Positions 54,189-63,963 of a stretch of DNA of 64,000 nt are shown piece by piece; within the stretch, counting starts at the first letter, position 1; every line of letters starts with the position of its first letter. The notes beneath the pieces were generated by a model, which had not been told where the DNA came from, made no database searches, and worked only from the letters and a program-made list of their open reading frames with translations. The DNA comes from Lumbricus rubellus. Taxonomy: Eukaryota > Annelida > Clitellata > Crassiclitellata > Lumbricidae. A program made the position numbers and the translations under genes. The DNA lies in assembly GCA_945859605.1 (NCBI GenBank), contig OX243822.1:6616400-6680399 (forward strand). The letters run 5' to 3'.

Positions 54189-54703
54189 AGTAAGTACTGG
54201 CCTTTCTGAGGTAGTCTGTACAAGAGTGGTCGTTCCTTTGAGTTGTTCTGTCCTTAAGAATGTTTATAAATAAATAAATATAAATATGCAGATGAATAGT
54301 TAAAATGAGTTGTTGCCTGATAATGAAATGTAGTTGGCAGTAAATGATTTTCTTGACGGCTCATTTTGAGTTTGGGAAGGCCGTGATACTAGTGAATGCT
54401 TTAGTTTGTAAATCTGATAATTAAAGTATTAAAAGTCCTCTTAGTTTATCAAGGTTATTAAGATTATACGTATTATTTTATGTTTTTAATTACCCGTGGT
54501 TTCAAAATACTTGATGCATCGTGTTACCATGGGCACCTCCTAAAGGGGCAAATTGACATTTTTAACTACTGCTTTTTGTTCTTGACAATTTACTTGTCAC
54601 TAAAGTAGTAATGATACCCAAAGTGAAAATGAGAAATTTATATTTAGAAACATCCATGAAAAATACCCATGTTCATAATTTCCTGCATTGCATTTTTCTT
54701 TCT

Positions 54704-55125
54704 CATAGATGTAAAAAACGATGGAAACGGAATAAAAAACGGAAAAAACGTCGTTTTATTCAAAATAATAAAAAACGACAAAAAAACGATAAAAAACGGA
54801 AACGGAAAATAATTTGACTTCGCTACATCTAAAACCACATTTTAGCCTTGAAAACCTTGATTAGGATCCTACTACACGCAGGCTATCTCTTAAAATGATG
54901 ATGTTAAACGATGAAATAATGACTTTAGTTAGCTGAATCCTTGACAGTTCGCGAAAAATATAAGAAATATCAGAAAAAATTAAAATTAAGGAAAATAATT
55001 ACAGAAAGTAAATGAATAAATAAAGTTTATAAAAAATAAAAAACGATGGGAAAAATAAAAAACGAAAAAAACGACGTTTTTTGGGAGAGAATTAAAAAAC
55101 GAAAAAAACGTTTTTTACAACTATG
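54704..55125. mobile_element. hAT-type MITE, family E, copy 2
   Basis: Ends CATAGATGTAAAAAACG and CGTTTTTTACAACTATG. TTCTTTCT flanks both sides exactly (54696-54703, 55126-55133). A-rich interior of AAAAACGA words; no ORF. Confidence 0.9.
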
Positions 55126-55133
55126 TTCTTTCT

Positions 55134-56140
55134 AATCACGCTTAAAACTCTACTCACGTTTGATTTTTTTCCATTGTGTATATTTGGCATAAAAAATAAA
55201 ATTAAAGCCTGGCTTTGAAAAATTATTACCATGATGTCACAACCATATAAGTTTAACCTGTACAATAATACAAATTACTGCTTTGACCTTAATAAATGTT
55301 GACAGTGACCTTGAGAACTTGTTAGCTCCACCCATTTGTCCCCGGTCTACTCGAGGTATCCAATCAAGTGACATCTTCAAGTTTCAAATTATCCCGTTAG
55401 CCGTGCCTACCTTTTCGGGCAAGCAAACTCAAGTGACAGTCAAACATCAATTTACAGTTATTCGATATGTGCAAATCAGATTTCTAGCCATGCCCAGATT
55501 TATGTTCAAGTGCATTGTTAAATCTAGTACCCCTCCTTTTGGGTGGGATATTTAAAACTTTTTGATTATTAACTTCGAAGCTTATTTGCTCAACGTCAAA
55601 AAGTGCTCATTCAAAGAAGTTTTCAAGCTATACTCATAAATATATTATAAATAAATAATAATAGCTGTCCCAGAATTCAAAATAGCTGTTCCAGAATTCC
55701 TTGGTGATTTTTACTGCAGGGATTATAGGTGCTAAGGGGCTACAAGTAAAAAGTACATGTCATGATAATGATAATATACAAAATAATAATGGTAATAGTA
55801 ATAATTTAATAGTAATAACAATAGAACAGACTAACAATAAATATAATAATAAAATAGTTATTACAATAGCGATTAATTTAACAACGAATAATGTTCTACA
55901 CAAGATTAAAAAGTAACAAATATCTAGACATGCATTTCGTTGACATTGCAAGTTCTTGATCCTTTACGGAGAGAGATGAGATATAAGAACGCCATGAATC
56001 TCACCATAATTACGTCAGTCCAAAGTGTTTTGCAACCGATCTGAACACAGAATGGACTGAAGCGATGTTACGGTAATATGCAAAACAACAATTACATTAC
56101 GTAGAGCTTCATGGGGGAACGTACGCCATTTCGCCCCCTC
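55134..56140. other. Intergenic; no gene recognised
   Basis: Includes a 90-codon ORF at 55283-55555 without known motifs and an AAT/ATA-rich stretch at 55760-55880. Confidence 0.35.
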
Positions 56141-56189
56141 GAGAATTCGCCCCTTGCAGATCAATTTCTGAGAATCACGATTATTATAT

Positions 56190-56246
56190 GTTACCATGAC
56201 AACAGCGCATCTAACTTAACCGCCGCGTCATCGTAACCATGGCAAC
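56190..56246. promoter_or_regulatory. Two RFX X-box motifs
   Basis: GTTACCATGACAAC (56190-56203, one mismatch to the consensus) and a perfect X-box GTAACCATGGCAAC (56233-56246). They lie within about 240 bp of the EGF-like gene's stop codon. Confidence 0.6.
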
Positions 56247-56254
56247 TCCCGCTG

Positions 56255-56340
56255 CGATCTATATATAGCCCATCACGTGATTGGTCGACGATCGATTTTG
56301 ATTGGCTGTTTGATCATTCACAACGCTTTGATTGGCCGTT
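56255..56340 (-). promoter_or_regulatory. TATA, E-box and triple CCAAT cluster
   Basis: TATATATA (56259 region), CACGTG (56274-56279) followed at once by ATTGG, and further GATTGG at 56300 and 56330. Read on the minus strand this is CCAAT x3, E-box, TATA in promoter order, pointing left. No gene start was found downstream, so the target is unknown. Confidence 0.4.
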
Positions 56341-56427
56341 TGATTGAATCAGTGATTGAAACTTTGCGCGGTCTTGGGAAGGCAGTCAATCCCACCGCTG
56401 CCCACTTTTATGTAGCGCCCAATCACC

Positions 56428-59400
56428 TCAGCAGTTACTGTCGCTGTCCATTTGCTCTTCCATAGACGTTGCTGTTCCAGTGTGTTCCATTTGAAGGTTC
56501 ATGCTCGAGGCGGCGGAGCACGGAGTGGTCGACACGGCGGCCAGACGTGGTCGCGCCAGGTTTGGTAAAGTGGCGCACTGGTCTTGCGGGCAGTAGACGC
56601 GCATTTCCGGTCGTTTTCTATCGTTGGCCCCAACCGGATGTTGTTCTCCCTTACCGGAAGTGATCGTCGTTCTTGTTCTGCCGTCTTCATCCTCGATGAG
56701 AGTGACGAGAACTTGAGGCAGACCGACGACCATCTTGTTGTCGTTGTCTGTTGAGGGGGATGAGGAGGGGTCAGCGCCGTTGGTCCCACCGTTGGAAGCT
56801 GTATACTGTGGACACAGTGAAAGAAAGACAGTGAGAGTGAGTTAGAGAGATGGGCAGACAGATAGACAGACGGAGGCAGAGAGACAGAGAGATAAAGAGG
56901 CAGAGGCTTAAACAGAACGAGATAGATATCTAGATGAAGACAAAGATAGATTGATGGATGGATGGGTGGGTCGATAGATAGATGATAGATAGATGATAGA
57001 TAGATAGATTAGATAGATGATGGACGGACGGACGGACGGACAGACGGACAGACATACAGATAGATAGATAGATAGATGGATGGATGGATGGATGGATGGA
57101 TGGATGGATGGATGGATGGATGGATGGATGGATGGATGGATGGATGGATGGATGGATGGATGGATGGATGGATGGATGGATGGATGGATGGATGGATGGA
57201 TGGATGGATGGATGGATGGATGGATGGATGGATGGATGGATGGATGGATAGATAGATGACGGACGAACGGATGGTAATAAACAAACAAATCAACAGTGAT
57301 TGACTGAATGAGCGTTGCATCAGAATTGTGATTCTACCTTTTTCTGTTTTCCCGACTGTAGTCCGTTCATCTTTCGCAAGATGGCGCCGTTCGCTCTGAC
57401 GTCATGATCGTCTGTGTCCTCCGCCGTTCGACTCATCCGTCTGGCGTTATCGTATCGTGTCCTATCCGATTAGCAAGCGTACACAATTGTAAATAGCTTA
57501 GAGAATAGACTGAAGTATAAGAAGGAAAGCCTAGGACTCTATTGAAAGGCGGAAATCTCGTGACTATTTCTGGCCATCTCAACGATAGATGTCACCCCAC
57601 GTGTGCTCTTCAAATCGACTCGTGACTCGTGAGTCTGATGCACGCCGCGAGCTGCTAAAGCAGGCTGCGTGTACCGAGCAGGCTCGTAGTATAATCCCAC
57701 TCGTGTAACGAGCATCTTACGCGATACATGCCGCATGATGCCGGTCTACTGTGGTTTAAACCATTACTACAGAAATTAACTTCGGACACCTTTTTAACGC
57801 AATGTCTTATGAAATAAGACAGTATGAGTTCGAAATAAGATATTGCGTTTACAAGAAATGCTTGTGTGACTGTGTGAGCTTGATATAGGCCTAAGATAGC
57901 GTGAGTTGAGCAAGATGTCGTTAAACTGCTGAATAATAATAATAATAATAATAAATAAGCACTTTAGCTAACTTCACCAATGCGTGCACCATGGCAGTGC
58001 CAGTCCCAAGCCTGAATAAAGGAGGAGGGCGACGCTAATGGTTTATTATTACCACACAGTGCCGTAAAACTGAAATTACTGCTACGACTACTACTCGAGC
58101 TGCTAACTACAGTACTCTCTTCAGTTCGGCTACGTGAGTTCGACGCCAGAGGCCGTTTGATGTCAATCAACATTTGATAGGTCTTCTATTATAATTGGGT
58201 GATGAATATTAATGATTAATATGAATAAGTGATGACTTAGATAATTTAAATGGCTAAGCAATTATAGTAAGAACTCACGTGGCTAAGGAATATTGAAGAT
58301 TTGCATAATTATGATTTACATGTAGGCCTATGAATAAAAAGGACTTATACATTGCCAATAAGGAAGAACGATGTTAATTATTAGTAGATATTTAAAACAC
58401 CAATAATGACATAAAATAACTAATAAGAACTTACATGGCCAATTAGGAACTTACATGGTTAATAAAGAACTTACAAGGCTAAAAAGGACCTACATACATG
58501 GCTAATAAGGACTTGAATGACTAATAAGAGCCTACATGGCTAATAAAAAACTTAAATGGCTAATACAGACCTTCATGGCTAACAAAGTCAGGGTGAGGAT
58601 TGTCGGAAGGTTGGGGGTTTCAACCCCCAGTCTTTCTTAGAGCCCCAAAGTAAAATCTGTTTTTCACGCCCATATTCCAAGTGGATAATGGTCCAACCCC
58701 CCAGTTATTTTTCCACAATTCTTACACTGAAGAGAGTACTTACATGGCTAATAAAGGACTTGCATGGCTACTAAAGACTTAAATAGCTAACAAATGACTT
58801 ACATGGCTAACAGGGCTTTATTAACGTGCAGCTGTACACAAAATGTTCAGTTCTCAATGGATTTGTGCAGTTGTAGAAGCACTTCTGTACAGTTAAAATT
58901 AACAAAAAAGGTCATTGTTCTCCGATTGGAAGTAATTTACCATGGAGGGTGGGAAGGAAGGAGTTGTGCAGTTCTAAAAATTCCTTCAAAACAGCCATGA
59001 TGGCTAATAAATGACTTGGCTAACAAATGACTTACGTGGCTAACAACTGACTTACATGGCTAACAAATGACTTACATGGCTAACAAATTACTTACATGGC
59101 TAACAAATGACTTACATGGCTAACAAATGACTTACATGGCCAACAAATGACTTGCATGGCTAACAAATGACTTGATACATGGCTAACAAATGACTTACAT
59201 GGCTAGGCAGTAGGCGATGACTGCAAGAACGAGCAGCATGAGTCCAATTAGGATCAAACCAACGATAAAGAATTTGCGAAGATTTACATCCGATGGCGGC
59301 TCAGGACCTGCAGCAGATAAGATAAGATGAAGACAGTTGTAAAAGAAAACGGAAACCGGTTTCAGAGAACGAAACCATAGTCACCAACATCGTCGGCGTC

Positions 59401-59458
59401 ATCATCATCATCATTGTCGTCGTCGTCATCATCATCGTCATCGTCGTCATCATCGTCG

Positions 59459-59501
<43 letters not shown>

Positions 59502-59533
59502 TGTCGTCGTCGTCATCATCATCGTCATCGTCG

Positions 59534-59573
<40 letters not shown>

Positions 59574-62367
59574 TGTCGTCGTCGTCATCATCATCGTCGT
59601 CGTCGTCATCATCATCATCGTCGTCATCATCATCATCATCATTGTCGTCGTCGTCATCATCATCGTTGTCGTCGTCATCATCATCATCGTCGTCATCACG
59701 TCAAATGGACCATCAACGACATTGTCGTTATAATTTCAATCACCATCAAACATCATCATCATCATCATCATATCATCATGATGATCATCATCATCATCGA
59801 ATAATGATATTGAGAAGAGGAGATCACGGAGAAGGTGAAAGTGGTCGAGGTAAGAAATAATTATTATTGCCACTCACATATTTTCTTCTCTCCGGATTTC
59901 AACGATCTGTCTTGGCAGCGCAGTCCTGTGAAATCTTCTGGACATCTGGCCGACAAAAATAAAGTCAATTAATTAAGGTGAGAAGAGAAAAGTTATGGAC
60001 AGGTAAGGACAACCAGAGTAAAGACCGTCGAGGATATGGACAGGTAAGGACAGGTAAGGACAGGTAAGGACAATCAATGTAAGGACAGGTAAGGACAACT
60101 AATGCATGGACACTGGACAGTTAAGAAAAATCAAGGTATGGACAAGTTAGGACAACCAGACTGAGGACAGGTGGTCCAAACAAGCAGAGTAAGGACATTT
60201 AAGGCCAACTAATGTATGTACAGGTAAGGACAATCAATGTAAGTACAGGTAAAGACAATTAATGTATGGACAGGTAAGGACAATCAAGGTATGGAAAAGT
60301 TAGGACAACCAAACTAAGGACAGGCAAGGACAACAAGAGTAAGGACAGGTAAGGTAAAACCAAAGCGAGGACAGGTAAGGACAACCAGTGTAATTATAGA
60401 TAAGGGACTCAGATGAGGACAGATGAGAACAGCCAAGGTAAGGACATCTGAGGGACTAAGCCTAAGGTACAGGGCCGTGTTTAACATAAGTCCATTCGGT
60501 GCGGTGCACCGAATGCCCCTGAGCCTGGAGTTTTGTTGCCACTGGCCAAATGTCTTAAACTGTGAGTCTTAGTGTTACTTAAACCTTTTGTAAAATCAGT
60601 AAGTATAAGAAAACATTAATTTAATTAAGTTAACCGACGTTGCGTGCTTGCTTACTGACCCGCCACAGCCGACAAACCATGTAGGCTAGCTTATTGAACA
60701 GAGGCTTTTTGTAAAAATGACTAATCTTGTAAGCCTGCCGAACGGCCCTTTGCCCCTACTTAGCACTTCGCACCGACACTCGAAGAACCTTAAACACGGC
60801 CCTGCTAAGGTAAGAACAAACAAGATAAAGCAGGTAAGGACAGGCGAGGACAGTAAGTTATGTAAGGAAAGATCTTTCGAGCTACAATATTGCAAGGTAA
60901 CAATTATAGTCAGCAGAACGTCTGCATCAAGAACGTTTATTTAGCACAGTTTAATAACTCCTCGCCGCAGCGCTACTAACTTGGCCGCCAAAGGGACATG
61001 AACAGTTGAACACAGCTGAGTTGAGATCTTGAACGGGCAGTCGGGCACTGCATAATTTTATATGATTGATCGATTGATTGAATGGTTGTTTCATTGATAG
61101 CTATAGGTATAGTTTGTTTGTTTGTATGTGCACTTGTTATAGCGCCCCTTCAAGCTATCGCTACTCAGAGGCGCTCCCGAATGCAGAGCGGACACTGCAT
61201 CGGAGTTTCACGCCGAAGCGCTGAGCAATTGTGAGTGAAGGACTTGCCCAAGATCCTTACGCGGCGAGGTAGATTCGAACCTCGAACCTTCCGGCTCCAA
61301 GGCAACAACGCCACCACTACACCACCGCGCCCCACAATGATAATAGTAGCAATAACTTGAACAGAGTATTATACTGCAAAGGGAAAGCGATCAATTGTCT
61401 CACAGGCAGAACAGTCCAAGACTTGGATTCACAAAGCAAGTGCCACCGTTGACGCAGAACATCTGTAAGCCACACGGTACCACGTGGTTCCTTGGTGGTG
61501 ACGTCGTCGACGTATTGTCTGCAAACAAAGCAAAAAATACAATGAGGCATTGTCATGATTATTATCACAATACAGTTATGTAACCAGAAATTGTAGTGTT
61601 TTACAATGTTTCTGCTGTAATTATAGGGATTTATTTTATAGACGTGTTCTGTACAAACACAAATCGAGAATACATGTATTATTACGCTATCTGTCCCTCT
61701 CTCTCGTAGCGCACTAGTCTTGTTGGCAATCATTATTGACCAATATTATTTAGATGTGTTTGCATTCTGCTTGTTTGTTTGTCTGTCTGTTTGTCTGTCT
61801 GTCTGCTTATCTCTTCGTCTGCTGATCGGTTCGTGTCTGTCTACCTGTTTGCTTGTTTGCCTGCCTGGCTACCTTATCGTCTGCTTCTCTTTCTGTGAGT
61901 GTGTCTGTTTGTTTTCCGTGCCCGCGTCTAATTTATTTATATTCCCGTTAATGCGACAATTACAACGAAAGAACGAACTATAGAAAAGGAAAAAACAACC
62001 GAAGCACTGATGTATGGGCAATCAAGTTATCCAGGAATTCACTTCGGCCAGCTCTCCATCTCTCAGCCTGCCTGTCTGTCTATGTGTAAGTCTATTTGTC
62101 CATATCTGTCTGTCTGTCTGTCGGTATGTACGTATGTATGTCTATCTGAGTGTTTCTCCGTCTCTCCTTCTCAATGCGGCTATCTGTCAGTTAATCTGTC
62201 TGTCTGTTCCACGGTCTGTATATTTGTCTATCTATCTCTCAGATAAGGTCTGTCTTCATGCAAAAGAAGAACTCGTCTGACATGAGACTCACTTGAATAG
62301 CATAGGACAGATTTTGACGGGAAGCAAAGGCCAACATGAGGCAGAAGTGAAGGCCAATGAGGGACAT
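56428..62367 (-). CDS. EGF-family (neuregulin-like) single-pass ligand precursor
   Basis: Built from minus-strand exons with good splice sites: 62293-62367 (signal), 61404-61518, 59878-59945, 59199-59307, 57338-57461, 56428-56805; about 290 aa. Signal-like start [15 protein letters not shown]. One EGF domain with six Cys spans exons 2-3: [35 protein letters not shown] and CPxxFTGxRC are as in neuregulins. A short juxtamembrane stretch leads to the helix [22 protein letters not shown], then a basic/Ser-rich tail of about 170 residues ending DSDSNC. Layout fits a membrane-anchored ErbB/EGFR ligand, shed near the membrane; orthology is not settled. Phases from exon 2 onward are all consistent. 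The signal exon ends in phase 0 while exon 2 needs phase 1, so an exon is missing or a different donor is used. Introns are packed with satellites. Confidence 0.75.
56885..57075. repeat. GATA/GACA-rich simple repeat
   Basis: Mixed GATAGATA, GACGGACG and GACAGACA words leading into the (TGGA)n array; inside the last intron of the EGF-like gene. Confidence 0.85.
57076..57250. repeat. (TGGA)n microsatellite, ~43 perfect units
   Basis: Uninterrupted TGGA tetramers in the intron between the last two coding exons. The IHPS-repeat ORFs are artefacts. Confidence 0.97.
57930..58060. repeat. (AAT)n and RTE-like LINE fragment
   Basis: AATAATAATAATAATAATAA followed by CATGGCAGTGCCAGTCCCAA, GCCTGAATAAAGGAGGAGGG, as at 8917 and 10140. 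Confidence 0.55.
58320..59205 (-). repeat. Minisatellite derived from a 5' splice site
   Basis: About 21-bp units; minus strand TTAGCCATGTAAGTCATTTG. The rightmost copy is the actual exon-intron border at 59199 (CTAGCCAT|GTAAGTC). ACTTACATGG (plus) occurs exactly nine more times across the intron. Units degrade leftward and are interrupted by a family H MITE and unrelated sequence at 58585-58735. Confidence 0.88.
58812..58996. mobile_element. MITE family H, copy 3, inside the splice-site minisatellite
   Basis: AGGGCTTTATTAACGTGCAG at left, AAAATTCCTTCAAAACAGCC at right; interior matches 33566-33766 (GCACTTCTGTACAGTTAAAA, GGTCATTGTTCTCCGATTGG). Confidence 0.75.
59396..59700. repeat. (ATC)n/(GTC)n compound microsatellite
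   Basis: About 100 triplets with a higher-order pattern of CATTGTCGTCGTCGTCATCA blocks. Lies in the intron between EGF exon 2 and the transmembrane exon. The poly-Ser/Met ORFs are artefacts. Confidence 0.95.
59985..60465 (+). repeat. GGACAGGTAAGGACAA minisatellite
   Basis: Degenerate units of 10-26 bp; ACAGGTAAGG occurs about nine times. The plus strand repeats a consensus 5' splice site; the transcribed (minus) strand repeats CTTACCTGTCC. Continues at 60805-60860 after a MITE. Confidence 0.88.
60470..60804. mobile_element. hAT-type MITE (CAGGGCCGTGTTTAA ends)
   Basis: Inverted ends CAGGGCCGTGTTTAA and TTAAACACGGCCCTG; CTAAGGTA flanks both sides exactly (60462-60469, 60805-60812). Inserted in the GGACAGGTAAGG minisatellite. 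Termini resemble the element at 1584. Confidence 0.9.
61137..61335 (-). repeat. tRNA-derived SINE with LINE tail
   Basis: Minus strand: box A TGGTGTAGTGG (61314-61324), box B GGTTCGAATCT (61271-61281), then CTTGGGCAAGTCCTTCACTC, GCTCAGCGCTTCGGCG and GGGAGCGCCTCTGAGTAGCG with GGGGCGCTATAA. The tail equals that of the LINE at 28806. Confidence 0.88.
61765..61870. repeat. (CTGT)n-rich simple repeat
   Basis: TCTGTCTGTTTGTCTGTCTG words; a second block at 62075-62235. Both lie in the first intron of the EGF-like gene and give Cys/Leu/Ser artefact ORFs. Confidence 0.85.
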
Positions 62368-62569
62368 GGATGAGAGGGCAGCTATGGTCAACAAGGGTCC
62401 AGAACCAAAGGCCAGAAAGGTCGCTCCAAATGACAATCATGATGTGACTTCCATAGATTTCGGACGGACAACCCCACCCTTGTGGTCAGTTTATGCACGT
62501 ATCTATGCCGGAAACGGCTTTCGACCGGAAGCGCTTCAACCGGAAGTCCACTGTCGGGTGAGGTTCATT

Positions 62570-62634
62570 CTGTAGCGCCAGACATGGACGGGTAAATTTG
62601 CACAGCGCTTCAGACGATTGCGGCGCTATATAAG
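62570..62634 (+). repeat. SINE/LINE tail upstream of the EGF-like gene
   Basis: CAGCGCTTCAGACGATTGCG then GCGCTATATAAGTG, a variant of the common tail. Confidence 0.5.
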
Positions 62635-62637
62635 TGT

Positions 62638-62729
62638 GTTACCATAGCAATGGATGTGTACAATATAACATGGAAGAGACTTGGTTGGCTATCTTTCCGT
62701 GCGATGATGGCGGAAGTTGCCATGGTTAC
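62638..62729. promoter_or_regulatory. X-box motifs and ETS site upstream of the EGF-like gene
   Basis: GTTACCATAGCAAT (62638-62651, one mismatch) and GTTGCCATGGTTAC (62716-62729), the exact inverse of the X-box at 56233. CGGAAGT (62711-62717) is an ETS-type core. They lie 270-360 bp upstream of the signal exon on the minus strand. Confidence 0.5.
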
Positions 62730-62784
62730 GGTGATTTAATTTACCAACGGTTATTTGATAGGTAGATAAATGACTGTATTTGAT

Positions 62785-62935
62785 AGACGGACAGACAGAC
62801 ATAAAGACAGACAGACATAAAGACAGACAAACAGAATTAAAGACAGACAGAATAAAGACAGACAAACAAAAAGAATTACAGACAGACGACAGACAAACAA
62901 ACAGGCAGATAGATAGACAGTCAGACAGTCATGCA
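62785..62935. repeat. (AGAC)n-rich simple repeat
   Basis: Interrupted ACAGACAG, AGACAAAC and ATAAAGACAG words. Confidence 0.85.
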
Positions 62936-63137
62936 GTCAAGTATAGATGATCAAGCAGCTGAATCAGCTGACTAAGGGTTTGGAGAAACATCGTCAGCTC
63001 TCTCAGCGGGTCTTGTCAGCCAAGCACCAAAAAGCAGCTCTGTAGTAGGCCAACAGCTAACATTATAATAGGCCCATGCCATTCCAGAACCACCAAACAG
63101 TCAGCTGAAATAATTATTCAGAACTTCAACGGCTTCC

Positions 63138-63184
63138 ACATCATCATCATCATCACCTTCACCTTCATCATCATCATCATCATT

Positions 63185-63217
<33 letters not shown>

Positions 63218-63246
63218 GTCGTCGTCGTCGTCGTCATCATCATCAT
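63138..63246. repeat. (ATC)n/(GTC)n microsatellite
   Basis: About 35 triplets, mostly ATC, with a GTC block near 63218-63234. Confidence 0.92.
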
Positions 63247-63720
63247 TAGATCATCGTCGTGATCTAATCCGTTGTAAAATTGCACACCAAAAGAAGGGCT
63301 TCGAAATTCAATCCTCCCACTTAGTTTTTACATCGTGTAGGCCTACATGTTTGTTAGTAACTTCATTATTTCATAATATTTACATCATTTGATTTCTGGG
63401 TGTGATCACACATCCAAACACCGCCAGAATACGACCTTGCTCTGAATACACTCCATTCATTCATACATTCATTTCGAAAATTTATATATTAAGCTTACAT
63501 GAATTTATTGCTCATTCTTCACAAGGACCTATCAACATCCAATATTTCTCAGGCTCTGCCAATCTTCTTCTCGTAGGCTACTATAGAAACTCAATTATAC
63601 GAGAAAACCAACACTCAAAACATTCCACTTCTGTAGTCTATTAATAACTCACCACCTCCCAAAGAATTTCTATCCGCTTCAAAAATGATTCGTTGCAGAC
63701 AAACGAATGTATGCGAATAT
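63247..63720. other. No gene recognised
   Basis: No motif seen. The minus strand could hold upstream exons of the EGF-like gene but none were identified. Confidence 0.3.
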
Positions 63721-63850
63721 ATAAAATTATATATATATATACATATATACATATTGTATATATACAATACATACACATATTATATATACATATTATATAT
63801 ACATAATATGTATACATATTATATATACATATTATAGGCCTATACACATA
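63721..63850. repeat. (TA)/(CATATATA) low-complexity tract
   Basis: TATATACATATTATATATAC words; Tyr/Ile-rich artefact ORF on the minus strand. Confidence 0.9.
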
Positions 63851-63887
63851 ATTTTTATTATCAAAAATTGTATCGCTCGATATTCAA

Positions 63888-63963
63888 CAAAGAAGCGCCT
63901 TTGAGTAGTTTTTTACTTGAAGGAGCGCTATATAAATGTCCGAATGAATGAATGAATGAACGA
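63888..63963 (+). repeat. LINE/SINE 3' tail with (GAAT)n
   Basis: AAGCGCCTTTGAGTAG, GGAGCGCTATATAAATGTCC, then five GAAT units. Confidence 0.75.

Noticed and set aside
56499..56789. Overlapping 96-codon minus-strand ORF
   Set aside because: Shadow frame of the last EGF-like-gene exon, out of phase with the upstream exon.
56908..57320. IHPS-repeat ORFs
   Set aside because: Translation of the (TGGA)n microsatellite.
59301..59860. Poly-Ser and Met/Thr ORFs
   Set aside because: Translation of the ATC/GTC microsatellite inside an intron.
61271..61324. A functional tRNA gene
   Set aside because: Boxes A and B are present but no cloverleaf, and it continues into a LINE-like tail; it is a SINE.
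61317..61733. 138-codon minus-strand ORF
   Set aside because: It crosses the EGF exon in the wrong frame; the shifted frame gives the six-Cys EGF domain with proper splice sites.
62228..62440. Minus-strand ORF starting MIVIWSD
   Set aside because: Its end phase would suit the EGF exon, but it gives no signal-like start, while the other frame does; kept only as the reason for the phase problem.
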